Under the pieces are notes generated by a model. That model was not told where the DNA came from. It searched no databases and saw nothing but the letters and a program-made list of their open reading frames with translations. Positions 22,601-33,311 of a stretch of DNA of 64,000 nucleotides are shown piece after piece. The stretch is from contig NC_087097.1 in the NCBI RefSeq assembly GCF_963855985.1, positions 5,799,001-5,863,000 of the forward strand, given 5' to 3'. This stretch comes from Ostrinia nubilalis. Lineage: Eukaryota; Arthropoda; Insecta; Lepidoptera; Crambidae. Both the position numbers and the translations under genes were made by a program. Every line of letters begins with the position of its first letter. The first letter of the stretch is position 1.

Positions 22601-25600
22601 GCCCAATATTATTACGAAACTATTGGGAAACAAAAGATTGACTATGGCAACGTATCATCTCGCGTAGAACTACGCAAGAAGCTCCAATGTAAATCCTTCC
22701 AGTGGTATTTGGAAAATGTATACCCTCAGCTGGACATACCTGAGAACTTAGTGGCTAGTGGCCAGGTATGTACTTGGAGATTTTTTTAATGTATAATTAA
22801 CATAAAATAGGTATACAGGGTGTATGAAAAGGTCACGTCAAGATTAAGATGTATCAATAAGATGAATTTTGAAAAAACTGAAATGGCCAAATTCTTAGTT
22901 GGGTCTATAAACATCATTTCAGGCCTTTACTCGTATACATAATAAAAGAATACGAGTATAGCTACGAGTGTAGCTGCTACAGAACAATATTCAAACTCTA
23001 AATTGCTTGAATCAATCGCAACATTTTTTTTTTTGTTTAAATTATGCACAATTAGCTAATGTCAAGTAAATTATTTTAAGTAATTAGAAATCAGTTAATA
23101 ACTAGTTTTGAGTATAGATACTTCGAGCATTGCTTTCTAATACAGGCTGAAAACTCCGACCTAAACAAAAGATTTAGCAGATTATCAACATCTGACCTCT
23201 GATCAAAATTATTCGCTATAAAGTTAAAGCATAGGTTAATAGCGGCGGATACCAACGTTATCCCTTACCGTTACTCACCGAGGAATGTTATTTACTGCGG
23301 CATCAATATTCATTAAAGTAATAGCCTATTTATTGTCCCGTTGCCGATCAAGTCCTGTGGAGTCTCGTTTTATCTCAGCCTTTGCATAGTTTTTATTTAA
23401 ATTCACTTGTTCGAAAGTATGCATACTATCTGAGGTGTTAGGCTTTATACTGGTGAAAGTTCACCATTGATCTATTCCTAAATTGAATAGAGAGAAGACT
23501 ATGCTTACATTATGCATGGCTATTATACAGGGTGTTGATTTCAATACTCGGCATAATTAGGGAGTTGATTATGTAACGTATTCTGATCACGAATCAGTAA
23601 AAAAATTGACTTCGAAAAAAATTGAAAACGAACTTTAACTTTAGTGAGTCAAAGAAAAATACCTATTTACACTACCTACTTTACGTAGCTTCCTTCAGTA
23701 GGCTATCCGACATGATAAGCGAGCGATCCGCGTAGCTCGATGGTGCCGCAGTGTAAAACTACTGCAGTTTTGCGAGCCACAGTATAGTTAATTTCACACA
23801 GAAAATATTCGCTAAAAATTTCACTTTCATTTGTAATTTTTTTTTGGTGGATAATACGTTTATATAAGCCATAATATATCACCTAAATAAATATGGCGAG
23901 GATTGAAATCAACACCCTGTATAGGTGTCAAGCATTTTCCATTTCGGTTCTCATTGAGTATCAATATTATTTTCAGATATACAGTGAGAGTAATTTGGCT
24001 GGATGTCTAGACGCATCTGTAGACCTTACTGAGAACAATCATTGGGGCATCGGCTTTTATCCGTGTCACGGGCAAGGTGGTAACCAGGTGATGAATTTTC
24101 TTTTACTTAATTAACACAACTAAGTCTGTGTTCACCACCTACAAGGTGAACCGACAACCTTATAAAGGTAGCAAGAAGGCCTCTACTAACCGGGTCATGT
24201 GGAAATTATTGTGGGAGGCCTTTGTCCAGCAGTGGACGTCATTTGGCTGAAACGAACGATGAATAATTGAGAAATAATATTAAAATCAGTACAAGTAGTG
24301 TTATTATAATTCATGCTTATCCTATTCCAGTATTGGACATACTCTCCTGATGGTGAAATCAAACGGGAGGACAAGTGTTTAGATTACATATTTTCTATAG
24401 TAACCCTATATATTTGTGGTGGCCGCTCGCAAGTTTGGATCTACGATACTAAGGTAACTAAGATTTCATTTTCTGATTGCTTGGAGTTAATTCAAAATAC
24501 TGTTTGTAATAAATATAAAATACATAAAATAAGAAACCTTTGAGACACTGACTGATCTTATCAACGCAAATCGTAAAGTTGGGTCTAAAAACTCCAAATT
24601 TAGCCCGTAGGGGTACGCTAAGAAAAGATCTACAAAAATTTACCATTCAAACGGGGTCCCAGATTCCACGCAAGAGAAGCCACGGGCAAAAGCTAGTTCT
24701 CAATATTTTTAAGCAATAAATTTCCAGTGTTTCAAAGGCCTAAGTAGTAGAGATGGGTTATACTAGGTAAATTTTATACTAGGTGCACCTATTCCTAGTA
24801 TTTGTTAATACTCGATCCAAATACCTATTCCACCTAGTACGTGATAATTTAGCATACTTGACGCGACTAGTGCGTACGTACGTAATATGACTTTAAAATA
24901 CTTTTTTTTTTAAATATACAACCGTAGTATGAATAATGCAATTTGAAATTGAATAATAATTCCTCCCTTCATACTTCAACAGGCTTAGTTAGGACTGTCA
25001 ACTTAAAAGTTGGCGTATTTAAAAGATATCAATTTCATAAAAATATTTACCTATTGACTACGTTTGTGTGCGTTTGCTTCGTCGCGCTCAAATTTGTTTG
25101 GTCAGACAGAGACGGAGTGAATCTCTACGTTCGCACATAAGCTTAGAGCTTAAGCGAGAAATACTAGGTGCGCGTAATACACGACTACGGATTACGCAAT
25201 AATAACCTCTATTACTTTGATGATAGGGTCGGAAATTGTGTAATTTATAAAATACTAGGTGGATCAAGTATTTTAAAAATTGGAATAGGTGCCGCCTAGT
25301 ACTGTAAAATACCTAGTGTGTGGATCTGTTCTAGTAAATACGTCTCATCTCTACTAAGTAGGGTTTTTTCTGAATTAAATGTGGTTGAAACCGCGGGCAC
25401 AACTTGTGTATGATATTTACCATTGATTATTATTTGCTTAATTAAAATACATTTCACAGAAAAGTTCACTGTATTAATTAATATCCGATTCTTCTCTATG
25501 TAAATATTCAGATGCTTGCATTAGATAATATAGGATTTGTTATTGTTTTCAGACGAAGCACATTCGGCATATGGACACACAGAAGTGCTTGCAGGTGGCC

Positions 25601-25729
25601 AAGTTTTCTGAAGGATTGAGACTGATCTTGGAGAAGTGTTCTACTTCTAGCGCTCAGATGTGGGTGGTAGAGAACTTTATAGTCGACAGGCTTGCACCGG
25701 AGTTGCAGGTTTATTCTAAAAGACATTGA
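19661..25729 (+). CDS. polypeptide N-acetylgalactosaminyltransferase, 10 exons, 604 aa
   Basis: Transfers GalNAc from UDP-GalNAc to Ser/Thr of proteins in the Golgi, the first step of mucin-type O-glycosylation. Exons: 19661-19856, 20175-20258, 20450-20600, 21101-21267, 21562-21726, 21904-22361, 22583-22765, 23977-24087, 24331-24453, 25553-25729. All introns are GT-AG and the 1,815 coding bases form one frame ending in TGA. The ATG follows AACCAAA. Residues 8-24 form a type II membrane anchor, followed by a stem and a GT-A catalytic domain with [13 protein letters not shown] (163-175), the metal-binding DSH (247-249), WGAEN (355-359), WMCGG (367-371) and GHVFR (382-386). From about 470 there is a ricin-type lectin domain with CLD and QVW/QMW motifs in its repeats. 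Length is typical and every catalytic motif is intact. The family is certain; the paralogue (Drosophila Pgant type) cannot be settled by eye. Introns 7-9 are enlarged by transposons. Confidence 0.95.
19959..20028 (+). other. cryptic exon in intron 1 of the GalNAc-transferase
   Basis: A 70-base interval has a good acceptor (GTCACAG|GG) and a perfect donor (CCAA|GTAAGT), and is open in the incoming frame. Because 70 is not a multiple of 3, including it shifts exon 2 and gives a TGA after about 14 codons. The annotated protein therefore skips it. It could act as a poison exon or be unused. Confidence 0.4.
20283..20405 (-). repeat. dispersed repeat shared with 62.4-63.0 kb
   Basis: On the minus strand 'TTATGCGGGCAGCATTTACT' followed by TTGACC(T)GG resembles 62,968-62,996 (GATGCGGGCTGCGTTCTC... 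TTGACCGCAG). It lies in intron 2. The family is unidentified. Confidence 0.35.
23526..23921. mobile_element. mariner-type MITE in intron 7
   Basis: TATACAGGGTGTTGATTTCA at the left and TGAAATCAACACCCTGTATA at the right are perfect inverted repeats with TA duplications outside. The interior (about 395 bp) has no transposase. Confidence 0.8.
24135..24262 (+). mobile_element. LINE 3' fragment in intron 8
   Basis: 'GGAGGCCTTTGTCCAGCAGT' GGACGTCATTTGGCTGAAACGAACGA is the end of the [13 protein letters not shown] ORF2 plus its AACGAACG tail. It ends about 70 bp before exon 9. Confidence 0.7.
24545..24696 (+). mobile_element. Helitron relic in intron 9
   Basis: The end 'GATTCCACGCAAGAGAAGCC' ACGGGCAAAAGCTAG matches the 3' terminus of Lep1-type Helitrons, with CTAG before T. 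The left end is lost. Confidence 0.55.
24748..25353. mobile_element. hAT element, non-autonomous, perfect 8-bp duplication (intron 9)
   Basis: Starts TAGAGATGGGTTATACTAGG and ends ACGTCTCATCTCTA. The 8-bp CTAAGTAG occurs directly on both sides (24,740-24,747 and 25,354-25,361). Terminal regions repeat ACTAGGT and CACCTATTCC many times, like the subterminal transposase-binding motifs of hAT elements. No transposase frame in 606 bp. Confidence 0.85.
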
Positions 25730-25734
25730 TTTAA

Positions 25735-25740
25735 AATAAA
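25735..25740 (+). terminator. polyadenylation signal AATAAA just after the stop codon
   Basis: AATAAA begins six bases after the TGA of the GalNAc-transferase, which would give a very short 3' UTR. A second AATAAA at 26,044 would give a longer one containing a MITE. Confidence 0.5.
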
Positions 25741-25783
25741 CGATTTTGGTATGGAGATAATAATTATCTATCTTTCTTGTATT

Positions 25784-25988
25784 GGCTGATTTTAGTGTCA
25801 CGCGGACGGTCCAGTTCGGATCCACTTCACACAGCCGATCTGTATAAACTTCTAGGGAGCGTTTTAGAGTAATGCCACGTAATGCGGTCTGCAGGAACCG
25901 CTCGCTCCCTAGCAGTTCATACAGATCGGCTGTACAAAGCGGTCTGTACCGGCTGTACTGTACGGCCCGCGTGACACTAAAACCAGCC
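25784..25988. mobile_element. MITE with nested inverted repeats just after the GalNAc-transferase
   Basis: Terminal repeats GGCTGATTTTAGTGTCACGC and GCGTGACACTAAAACCAGCC; an inner pair ACAGCCGATCTGTA/TACAGATCGGCTGT plus CTAGGGAGCG/CGCTCCCTAG. It lies between the two possible poly(A) signals. Confidence 0.75.
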
Positions 25989-26180
25989 CTATAATATACC
26001 TGGCTTGTTATGCATAAAAATACTTTTAAACAAAATAACCAGAAATAAATAGACATCGACTATGAAAATAAAAAACAGTATGAAATAAAAGTTTTGTTGT
26101 TAAGTGAACAGTTATTTAATTGTATACCTAGCCCCGAAAGGTATTATTTACATGTTATTAAAATTACTTTGTTTGTAAAA

Positions 26181-26211
26181 TCCCAACTAATATTATAAAT
26201 GCGAAAGTAAC

Positions 26212-26256
<45 letters not shown>

Positions 26257-26437
26257 TACGCTTTCCCGCTTAAACCTCGCAACCGATTTTGATGAAATTT
26301 GGCATAGAGATAGTTTGAGTCCCGGGAAAGAACATAGGATAGTTTTTATCCCGGTTTTTGAAACAGGGACGCGCGCGATAAAGTTTTTCTGTGACAGACA
26401 AAATTCCACGCGGGCGAAGCCGCGGGCGGAAAGCTAG
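26181..26437 (+). mobile_element. Helitron (Lep1-like), complete non-autonomous
   Basis: Host A at 26,180 then TCCCAACTAATATTATAAAT, a (CTGT)n run, 'CGCAACCGATTTTGATGAAA' and the end CGAAGCCGCGGGCGGAAAGCTAG before T. Both Helitron termini are present; no coding capacity. Confidence 0.85.
26212..26257 (+). repeat. (CTGT)n microsatellite
   Basis: About 11 units inside the Helitron. Confidence 0.95.
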
Positions 26438-26853
26438 TAAATAAATAAAAGTAAAATAATTGAATGGCGATTTAGTTCCTAAAAATTTTATGTGGATAAA
26501 TCTTGCAACAAAAACCGGCGTAAAATTCCAAAAATTTGGACCGTAAATAATATTTTACATTATATTTAAGTCGGTCAAAGGGCACTTTGTGACGTGTCCC
26601 TTACCTAACACCCAACCGCAGAAAGGTGGGCCATATTTGCGTTCCAGTAAAGTATTCCCGCAAAGGATTTTGTCCTTTGTACCCATGACGAATGGTCACC
26701 GCAGCGAATTTTAAATTAAGATTCATATTCTGTTTTGTACCTACGGTAACGTTGTTGATTATACGATAATGACTGTGAAAAAAGATTGTATAAAAAGTTA
26801 CTAAACAATTTTACATGACCTTACTATTTCGATCATTTCTTGTAGGTACTTAA

Positions 26854-27607
26854 CCTTCAAGCGGGCGCGCGGTCTTTTGTAACGGCAGCGGTCGCGCGTA
26901 AACGAAAAGACCTATAGGGTCTAGTAGAGAAATAAAGCACTTATTTTCCAATAATAATTTATTATTTTGTACGCAGATATATTATGATTGTATTAAAGTC
27001 ATAAGTAATTTGAATTAAGTTACAGAAACAATTATTTAATCAATTAACATAACGCAAATATTATTTGGATTAAAAACCAATTTTTGGAACACAAAATCTT
27101 TTAAAATACCTCAGAATAGTTAATGTACCTGGTAAAAACGACATAAATGGCAGAATAACGATAAAACATAATTTTATAATTTTGGTTCGGTTTAGCTTGG
27201 TCTCTGAGCTCCGATTCACTCTCTTTTTCATCTTTTCATAGTAATGCCTCTGTTATTTCACTTTGTACTAGCAGTCTACGACTTATTTAATAAGAAAAAA
27301 CAGTATTGCAAGCTTAATTCAATAATATTGGGTGATAGCCGAAGAAATGTTATATCGCATAGAGAGTCGCGCGTAACCTTTTCGACGACAGGCGCGTGGC
27401 GTGCTTTCGACGCCGGCGCCGCGACTAAAACAATAGCAAGCCATGGGGTGGGAAAAGCGCGGAGAGCTGAGGTAAGCTCTTTATTTCACTCACAATGAGC
27501 AAGCGACAGGCTACTAAAATGAAAAATATGTGTAACAAGTAAAAAAAAAGTTATGAACGAAAATGTGTTAGGCGCGGTCGATTCGACGCCGCGCGCCCGC
27601 TTGAAGG
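26854..27607. mobile_element. TTAA-flanked element with GC-rich termini (piggyBac-like)
   Basis: CCTTCAAGCGGGCGCGCGG at the left is repeated inverted at the right (CCGCGCGCCCGCTTGAAGG), with TTAA immediately outside both ends (26,850 and 27,608). The 754-bp interior has an 84-codon frame (27,244) but no recognisable transposase. GC-rich islands at 27,360-27,480 include GACGCCGGCGCCGCG. Confidence 0.8.
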
Positions 27608-27611
27608 TTAA

Positions 27612-28309
27612 AAATAAACCAGATGAAATGTAAAATTTATAAAAACTGAGCTAAACCTATCTCTACTGGGTCATATTGATTGAAAATAATAATTGTAAAT
27701 AACGGATTTATATAATAGAAAAAAAAATATGCTTGTATAATCCACTCTGTATCTAAAAAGTATACACACACATCGAAATAATATTTAAATAGGTCCTTTA
27801 TTTTAACAAGCTATTGAAAAAAATTCTAAAACAAAATAAAAGCCATATATTACCATGAAATATTTAAAAAATACGTAAAAACTCTTGATATAATTGTAAT
27901 AAAAAGCGGACCATTTTTCATTGGCCTGCAAAAAGTCAGCCACTAAAATCCTACGTAATCCACGAGAGGTAAAACGCGAAAACTGAACAAAATAGCACCG
28001 AAATATTTTGCTTTATTTCCACAATCACCTTAAGCTACAGATAAAGCGCCAAAAAGGTAATAAAAGTAGCCCGAGGTCCTGATCTACAATATTAAGAGTA
28101 CTTTCCCTCCAGGTGGCATTACAAAATTCCACCCTGTAGAGCTGGTCCAAATGACGCGTTTTTAATCGCGCGTTTCGAATCGCGCGATATTGAGACATCC
28201 ATCCACATGCAGTCGCGCGTTTTTATAGCCAAAATATTTTATTCTCTAACTACTTTCGTAAATCGAACTGAAATGAAAAACGTCGAAAATCAAATCGATA
28301 CTTTTTTTA
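27612..28309. other. stretch without a recognisable gene; TCGCGCG cluster
   Basis: AT-rich, but TCGCGCG occurs three times at 28,166, 28,180 and 28,213. No coding signature. Confidence 0.35.
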
Positions 28310-28495
28310 TTGGTCAGTTGGTAGTGGACAGTGCGCACTCACTGCTCATCCACCGCCTTCCTACTACCTTTATGAGGTCGTGTAAACGTCCTACGCTGCG
28401 CTGGCCTTCACTCCAGAATCTTTCTGTCCCATCGCTCATTCTAAGCTCGTTACTCACTATCCGACCTGCAACGGCTGGCTTCCGTCTAAATTATG
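28310..28495 (-). mobile_element. LINE 3' fragment, diverged
   Basis: 'CACCGCCTTCCTACTACCTT' TATGAGGTCGT and 'ACTCCAGAATCTTTCTGTCCC' resemble the minus-strand copies at 8,750 and 32,267 of the WTSYG LINE family; the region extends further 5' than the other short copies. Confidence 0.55.
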
Positions 28496-29350
28496 ACATC
28501 TACCACACTCCCGACACATTATGTACACGCCCTAAGTCTGTAAGTCTGTGTAATTGCCGTATTTATCATTATAACAAACAGAGCTTATGACCGTGAGCGA
28601 AATTAATTTCAGTTTGCTCTGGAGATAAAATTAACGATGAATTATGTTTGGTGCCTTTATTTCATTAATGGGCATTATTTTGGCGTGATTAACGGTCGTT
28701 TACCTTTGAATTGTGAAGGTAAGGAGTAAATATTGCTTTGAAAGATTTTAATTAATTTGTAAGTTAAATAATTAAGTTTACTTATTTTTTAATTGCAGAT
28801 AAATTTTACAGACCATTTCGTTGACTTTGCAAAACACTCAACCAAACTATAAATTATAAAGAAAATTTTAGGCCCTTAGTAATGTAAGTAAAATTAAAAG
28901 TGTTGACTCCAATATAAAATTAATTTTCAGTCGACTTCTTCCAAATTTTTCTTAATAATCGTATGTACAAAATTGTCAAAATCTTATAGCGTCAACAACT
29001 CGTGTATAGTGATTAATAATGATGTATGAGTAATTTAATAATTTAATAATCCATGAGTAATTTAATAATTTGTTACAAATAATTTACATATTTTGCGATT
29101 TTCTAAATATTTGCTTACTCCATTCACTTTCAGCACCCCTTGAAAATAAATCATCTGAAAGCATGACCTCTTTACAATTTATTATCTACTTCATTACGAA
29201 TAATTTACGACACGGTCGCAAACGATTTGTTAAGCGACGTGATGTATCAGCTGTTTTTAAGTAGGTCAGCGATAAATTGCGCAGTCGCCGTTTCACGACT
29301 TTCTATTGACGTCAAATCTAGTGATGAGTATTTTTAACACATTGTTGCAA
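28496..29350. other. stretch without a recognisable gene
   Basis: AT-rich with short direct repeats (TGAGTAATTTAATAATTTAA near 29,030). No coding signature. Confidence 0.35.
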
Positions 29351-29421
29351 GCATCGGTGGTTCAGTGGTAGAATGCTCGCCTGCCACGCGGGCGGCCCGG
29401 GTTCGATTCCCGGCCGATGCA
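29351..29421 (+). tRNA. tRNA-Gly (anticodon GCC)
   Basis: 71 bases fold into a canonical cloverleaf. The acceptor stem is GCATCGG/CCGATGC with A at the discriminator position, the D-arm segment is TGGTTCAGTGGTAGAA (A box), the anticodon stem is CTCGC/GCGGG with loop CTGCCAC (anticodon GCC at 29,383-29,385), and the T-arm is CCCGGGTTCGATTCCCGG (B box). No intron. It is a solitary gene, with a T-run terminator just downstream. Both box promoters and all stems are intact, so it is likely functional. Confidence 0.97.
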
Positions 29422-29423
29422 TT

Positions 29424-29437
29424 GTTTTTCTTTTTTC
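29424..29437 (+). terminator. RNA polymerase III T-run
   Basis: TGTTTTTCTTTTTT starts within five bases of the tRNA-Gly 3' end, a normal Pol III stop. Confidence 0.8.
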
Positions 29438-30145
29438 CTTTTATAAAATGGATTTAAATGTTGATTAATTTGATAAAAATACCTAGCTAGGGTCTGTTTT
29501 TTATTTGTAGTTGAATGTAAAAGTTATATAACTGAAAAGTTATGAAATTATTGTACATTGTACAAACCAAATACGTCGGGTAATAATAATAGTGACTGAG
29601 TTTCTGGCGCTGCTTCTTCTCAGCACTGCACATTTATTGTCTTGAAGCAGTTGTAGGGTTAATACTGGGACGTGTAAAAGTGCTTTTTAAAGCCTATTTT
29701 AAGGTTGCTTTTTTATTAAGAAATATATGAGTTTTATGAGTTTTAATAAATAAATTACTTGTACGAGTATTTTATGTGAACCTACGCCTAAGTAAGTAAG
29801 ATGAACAAATATTTGAGATTTCCATAGCAACCATCTTCATTAGTCTTTGACTGAAATGTTTAATAACTAGACGAGAATTTGAACAGTTAACGAACTCTCA
29901 TTCCCAATGAATAAATATCCTATAAATTAGTCTTGATTGCTATTTGTGTCTATTTAATTAAATTCTAATAGGTAATTTAGGGATTTCTACAGATAGGGGC
30001 TCTCAATCGCTAATCAAGTATCATTATTCTGTTTTATTCGAAAATTGCCTTTAATTTGCCAGCCCAAAATAAACGCAGTAATTGTAGGATTAAGGTGACA
30101 TTTGGAATGGCAGAGGTGATATCTTTGTGGTCAGAGCTCGCTTAG
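29438..30145. other. stretch without a recognisable gene
   Basis: No coding or repeat signature recognised. Confidence 0.35.
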
Positions 30146-30153
30146 ATCTAGAG

Positions 30154-31083
30154 CAGTGTTTTTCAACCTTTTTCATGACGCGACCCCCCTAGCATGAAAA
30201 AAATTTTTGCGACCCCCCAACCGTTCGCTTTTTACCCGACTGCGCCAGAAGGAGGGTTATGTTTTTTTACACGACTGCGCCAGAAGGAGGGTTATGTTTT
30301 TCGAGTGTATGTATGTATGTACAACCTAAACAGCTTGATCGATTTTAGCGTGAGTGGTGTCGTTAGATCCCTCTTAATCGTGAGAGTGATACTGGCTATA
30401 TTAAAGTTGAAAAAAATCAAAATGGCGGATTTTAGGCGCCTTAATGTCTTAAAAAAAAATGTTTTTTTTCCCCAAAACTTATCAAGTGGGGTATCAAAAT
30501 AAAGGGCTTTTTAAGTAATTTACAAAAATGCACGTTATTTAACTAAAAAGATTAAAATAAAATTACTATTGAATAAACAAAAAACCCAACTGCGTAAAAA
30601 TGAACTAAAAAGATAAAAACAAGACAACTTAGGCTGAGTTAGGCTGAGTTGCACCACCTAACTTTAACAGTAACTATGACGATAACCGGTGCTTTTTGTA
30701 TGGAGTTTGACAGATTTTTGTCGTTTGTCAAAGTTAAAATAAGATGGTGCAACCCAGCCTTAGTGTTCACAAATGCAGTCGGAGGCATCAATGACTAATT
30801 CGACTGCATTTGTGAACACTAAGTTGTCTTGTTTTAATCTTTTTAGTTCATTTTTACGCAGTTGGCAAGTTTTTTTGTTTTCATGCTTTTTACGAAGATG
30901 TTGTAGGGACCGAATTCTTCAATCTATACAACATTTATGCATTGGCATAATTAGATTTCGGATAAATATAGCTTTAAAACTTTACTGTTTTTTACTGAGG
31001 TAATTTTTACGACCTCTCGCGACCCCCCTACAGAGGCTTGGCGACCCCCCAGGGGGTCGTGACCCACAGGTTGAAAAACACTG
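30154..31083. mobile_element. hAT element, non-autonomous, with nested insertions
   Basis: Starts CAGTGTTTTTCAACCTTTTT and ends CACAGGTTGAAAAACACTG, flanked by a perfect 8-bp duplication ATCTAGAG (30,146-30,153; 31,084-31,091). GCGACCCCCC repeats follow both ends. The middle is a long palindrome (arms about 30,588-30,631 plus 30,760-30,779, and 30,809-30,866) whose left arm is split by a MITE A. A duplicated 'CGACTGCGCCAGAAGGAGGG' block lies at 30,238-30,297. The 102-codon frame at 30,194 is built from these repeats and is not a gene. Confidence 0.85.
30632..30759 (-). mobile_element. MITE family A nested in the hAT element
   Basis: TTA at 30,629-30,631 and 30,760-30,762. The left terminus TTAGGCTGAG is itself duplicated. 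It interrupts the central palindrome of the hAT element, so it is the younger insertion. Confidence 0.8.
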
Positions 31084-31091
31084 ATCTAGAG

Positions 31092-31544
31092 GATTAGTTG
31101 GCTATCCTTGTAACTGAGCACGCTTTAAAATACTTAGAACAAAGTACAAAGGTTTCTGTGAAACTAAATAACTTTACCACAAAGTGGGACATATTACTTG
31201 GATTTTGCGCCAAATTGTCGGAGATAGTGGAAAAGCTGAATTTCCTTTGTAAGTTAATTAAGATCTGGGCTGTTTGGATGAAAATGCTGCTTTTTGTTGT
31301 GAACCGAAACTCGCTGACCAAATTCTCGGTTACTACTTGCTTAGAGGAGTCGCAACGTAGTTTAATTAGTGCTAATTTTGTTTTGAATAGTTCGAAGATA
31401 TTAATCTCCAATAATACTTTAAGTGCCTCAAATTGGCTACACCACGAATATTCATACACATTGCTTAAATTACTCACATGAATAGCATAAATAGGAATTT
31501 ACTCTTACAATAAGAATAGAATAACTTTCTGGATAGTATACTTA
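31092..31544. other. region open on both strands for 127 codons
   Basis: Nearly coincident 127-codon frames exist on plus (31,098-31,481) and minus (31,094-31,477). Neither shows a domain, signal peptide or splice context that I recognise. I do not call a gene. Confidence 0.3.
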
Positions 31545-31655
31545 AGCTGAGTTGCACCACCTAACTTTAACCGTAACTAAGTATAACGATTATCAGTGTT
31601 TTTGTATGGAATTTGATAGATTTTTGGCGGTTTTTAATGTTGAAGTTAACTTAAA
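31545..31655 (-). mobile_element. MITE family A, diverged, right end lost
   Basis: AGCTGAGTTGCACCACCTAA and the body (GTAACTAAGTATAACGATTA, TTTGTATGGAATTTGATAGA) are recognisable. The right terminus has decayed. Confidence 0.6.
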
Positions 31656-32184
31656 AGAAAAATGAGTTATCTAATAAAGAGAAAATTGGGGGAAATGCAT
31701 GACTTCAAATTAGTATTGGCGCAGCGCTAATCAATCTGTTTACTTAGTAAAAAGTAACCCTATCTACCATTTACTAAAGGTATCGTTTCAGCAAAATCCA
31801 GTACAACAGAAGTGACCACTAACGAACTTTACTATCGCACAAAAGATGAAATTGCAAATACAATCGTAAACAGAAGGGCACCGCAGACACAGTACTGCGT
31901 TTCGGAATATTCCATAGAAACCACTGGGAGCGCAGTTTGTGGTCCAACTAGCGTTCGAGTTTGCACCTCTCTGTAGAGAATTCAGGTTATGTTTGCTATC
32001 ACTGGTGCCGTGGGAAAATCGCGAAAATTGACCTTAAAATATTTCGATTTGAATGTAGCTGTTACAAGTTCCAAAACACCAATGAACTGAATTAGAAACA
32101 AACTCTGTGAAGGTGAAGCTCTGTATCTCTAATTTAATAGGAGTGCTTTAACGTCGTCGATAGCTTCGGATTTCATATTTGCCC
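31656..32184. other. stretch without a recognisable gene
   Basis: No feature recognised. Confidence 0.35.
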
Positions 32185-32262
32185 CCAGCGGGATTCGATC
32201 CCACGACCGCCGTTAGCGTTAAAATCTAGTCCGTAGACTGCCAAGTAAATTATTTGTGGTAA
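32185..32262 (-). mobile_element. tRNA-derived SINE-like fragment
   Basis: On the minus strand GGTCGTGGGATCGAATCCCG resembles a T-arm with a Pol III B box. No complete cloverleaf can be formed, so it is a SINE relic or tRNA pseudogene. Confidence 0.4.
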
Positions 32263-32266
32263 AACT

Positions 32267-32450
32267 TCATCATCATTTCAGCGACAGGACGTCTACTGCT
32301 GAACATAGGCCTCCCTGAATTCCACATCGCACTTTTGGTAGCGGCCTGCATCCAGCGCCTTCTTGCTACCTTTATCAGGTCGTCGGTCCACCTTGTGGGT
32401 GGACATCCCACGCTGCGTTTTCCGGTACATGGCCTACACTCCAGAACTTA
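32267..32450 (-). mobile_element. LINE 3' fragment (WTSYG family)
   Basis: Minus-strand ORF2 end with the segments seen at 8,750: 'CGTCGGTCCACCTTGTGGGT' region, GAGGCCTATGTTCAGCAGT and an ATGATG tail next to TGAAATG. Confidence 0.7.
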
Positions 32451-32462
32451 AAAACTTACAAC

Positions 32463-33311
32463 GGTGTCAAATACATAATTAAAGTCACAAAATTGAATAA
32501 CTAACTGTAAATTCCAAAGGATTTTACGAAGAAATATGGATTACGTAATAAAAACTAGATTGGAAGGTCTTGTTTTATATTTTCCTTAGTAACTCTGGAC
32601 GTAGTTCCTTGATAACGACACTAATGGATTGAATTTCTTGCTGAGATGCCTCCGATAGGGAAAAGTGTAAAAAATAAAATGCTGGAACTTGCTATGTCAA
32701 AATATTTTCGTTTGGAGAATAGTAAATGGAAAATAGTGTGTTTCGTTTGCTTTTAACCTAATTACAAAAGGAGAAAGTTCAAAATACGAAGCATTCATCC
32801 TAGTTTACATCATAAAATAATATTGCGTCCTAACATAATTAACTTATTTACTAAAACAATCCAATGAACAGTTGCCAGCTGACAAATATTTTTGGAGGAA
32901 ATACGCTGCAAAATGTTTTTTGACATTTAATGGGACTTCGCAACATTGCAGCATCATTTTGGGGGTCGCCCTAACCCCTAATGTATTCCGCATCCTAAAT
33001 TGGACATCAATCTCAAGAAATCTATCGTTTTCGCCTACAATATATCTAACCTTATTTAGCCAGCTGGCCATAATACATACATTTACATAATAGAACCATG
33101 CAAGATGGATGGCGAGTTCCAGTGGCTCCCATAACATATTGGCGAAGGATGAAGAAAAATTGCTAAGGCACTGCGCCCTGAAAACTGACGCCTTTAGGTG
33201 TCTTGCAGACGATCTTCTTTCGTCTGCATAAATATTAATTATCTGTCCAGTATAACTAAGATACAAAAAATTTACTCTAATGGCCACTCTATCTATCATT
33301 ACGACTCTTAC
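32463..33311. other. stretch with an unassigned 185-codon minus frame
   Basis: A minus-strand frame at 32,844-33,401 is open for 185 codons, but its first third is the inverted-repeat element at 33,312 and the rest has no recognisable domain. No gene is called. Confidence 0.3.

Noticed and set aside
25508..26056. 182-codon minus-strand frame
   Set aside because: It is antisense to the last GalNAc-transferase exon and runs into a MITE; no domain of its own.
26164..26409. Frame with repeated TDRQ
   Set aside because: Antisense translation of the (CTGT)n run of a Helitron.
30194..30502. 102-codon frame
   Set aside because: Built from duplicated repeat blocks and terminal sequence of a hAT element.
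31094..31481. Paired 127-codon frames on both strands
   Set aside because: Neither has a recognisable domain or splice context; coincident open frames arise by chance when codon positions align.
32185..32262. Second tRNA gene
   Set aside because: Only a T-arm/B-box-like part is present; acceptor and D arms do not pair.
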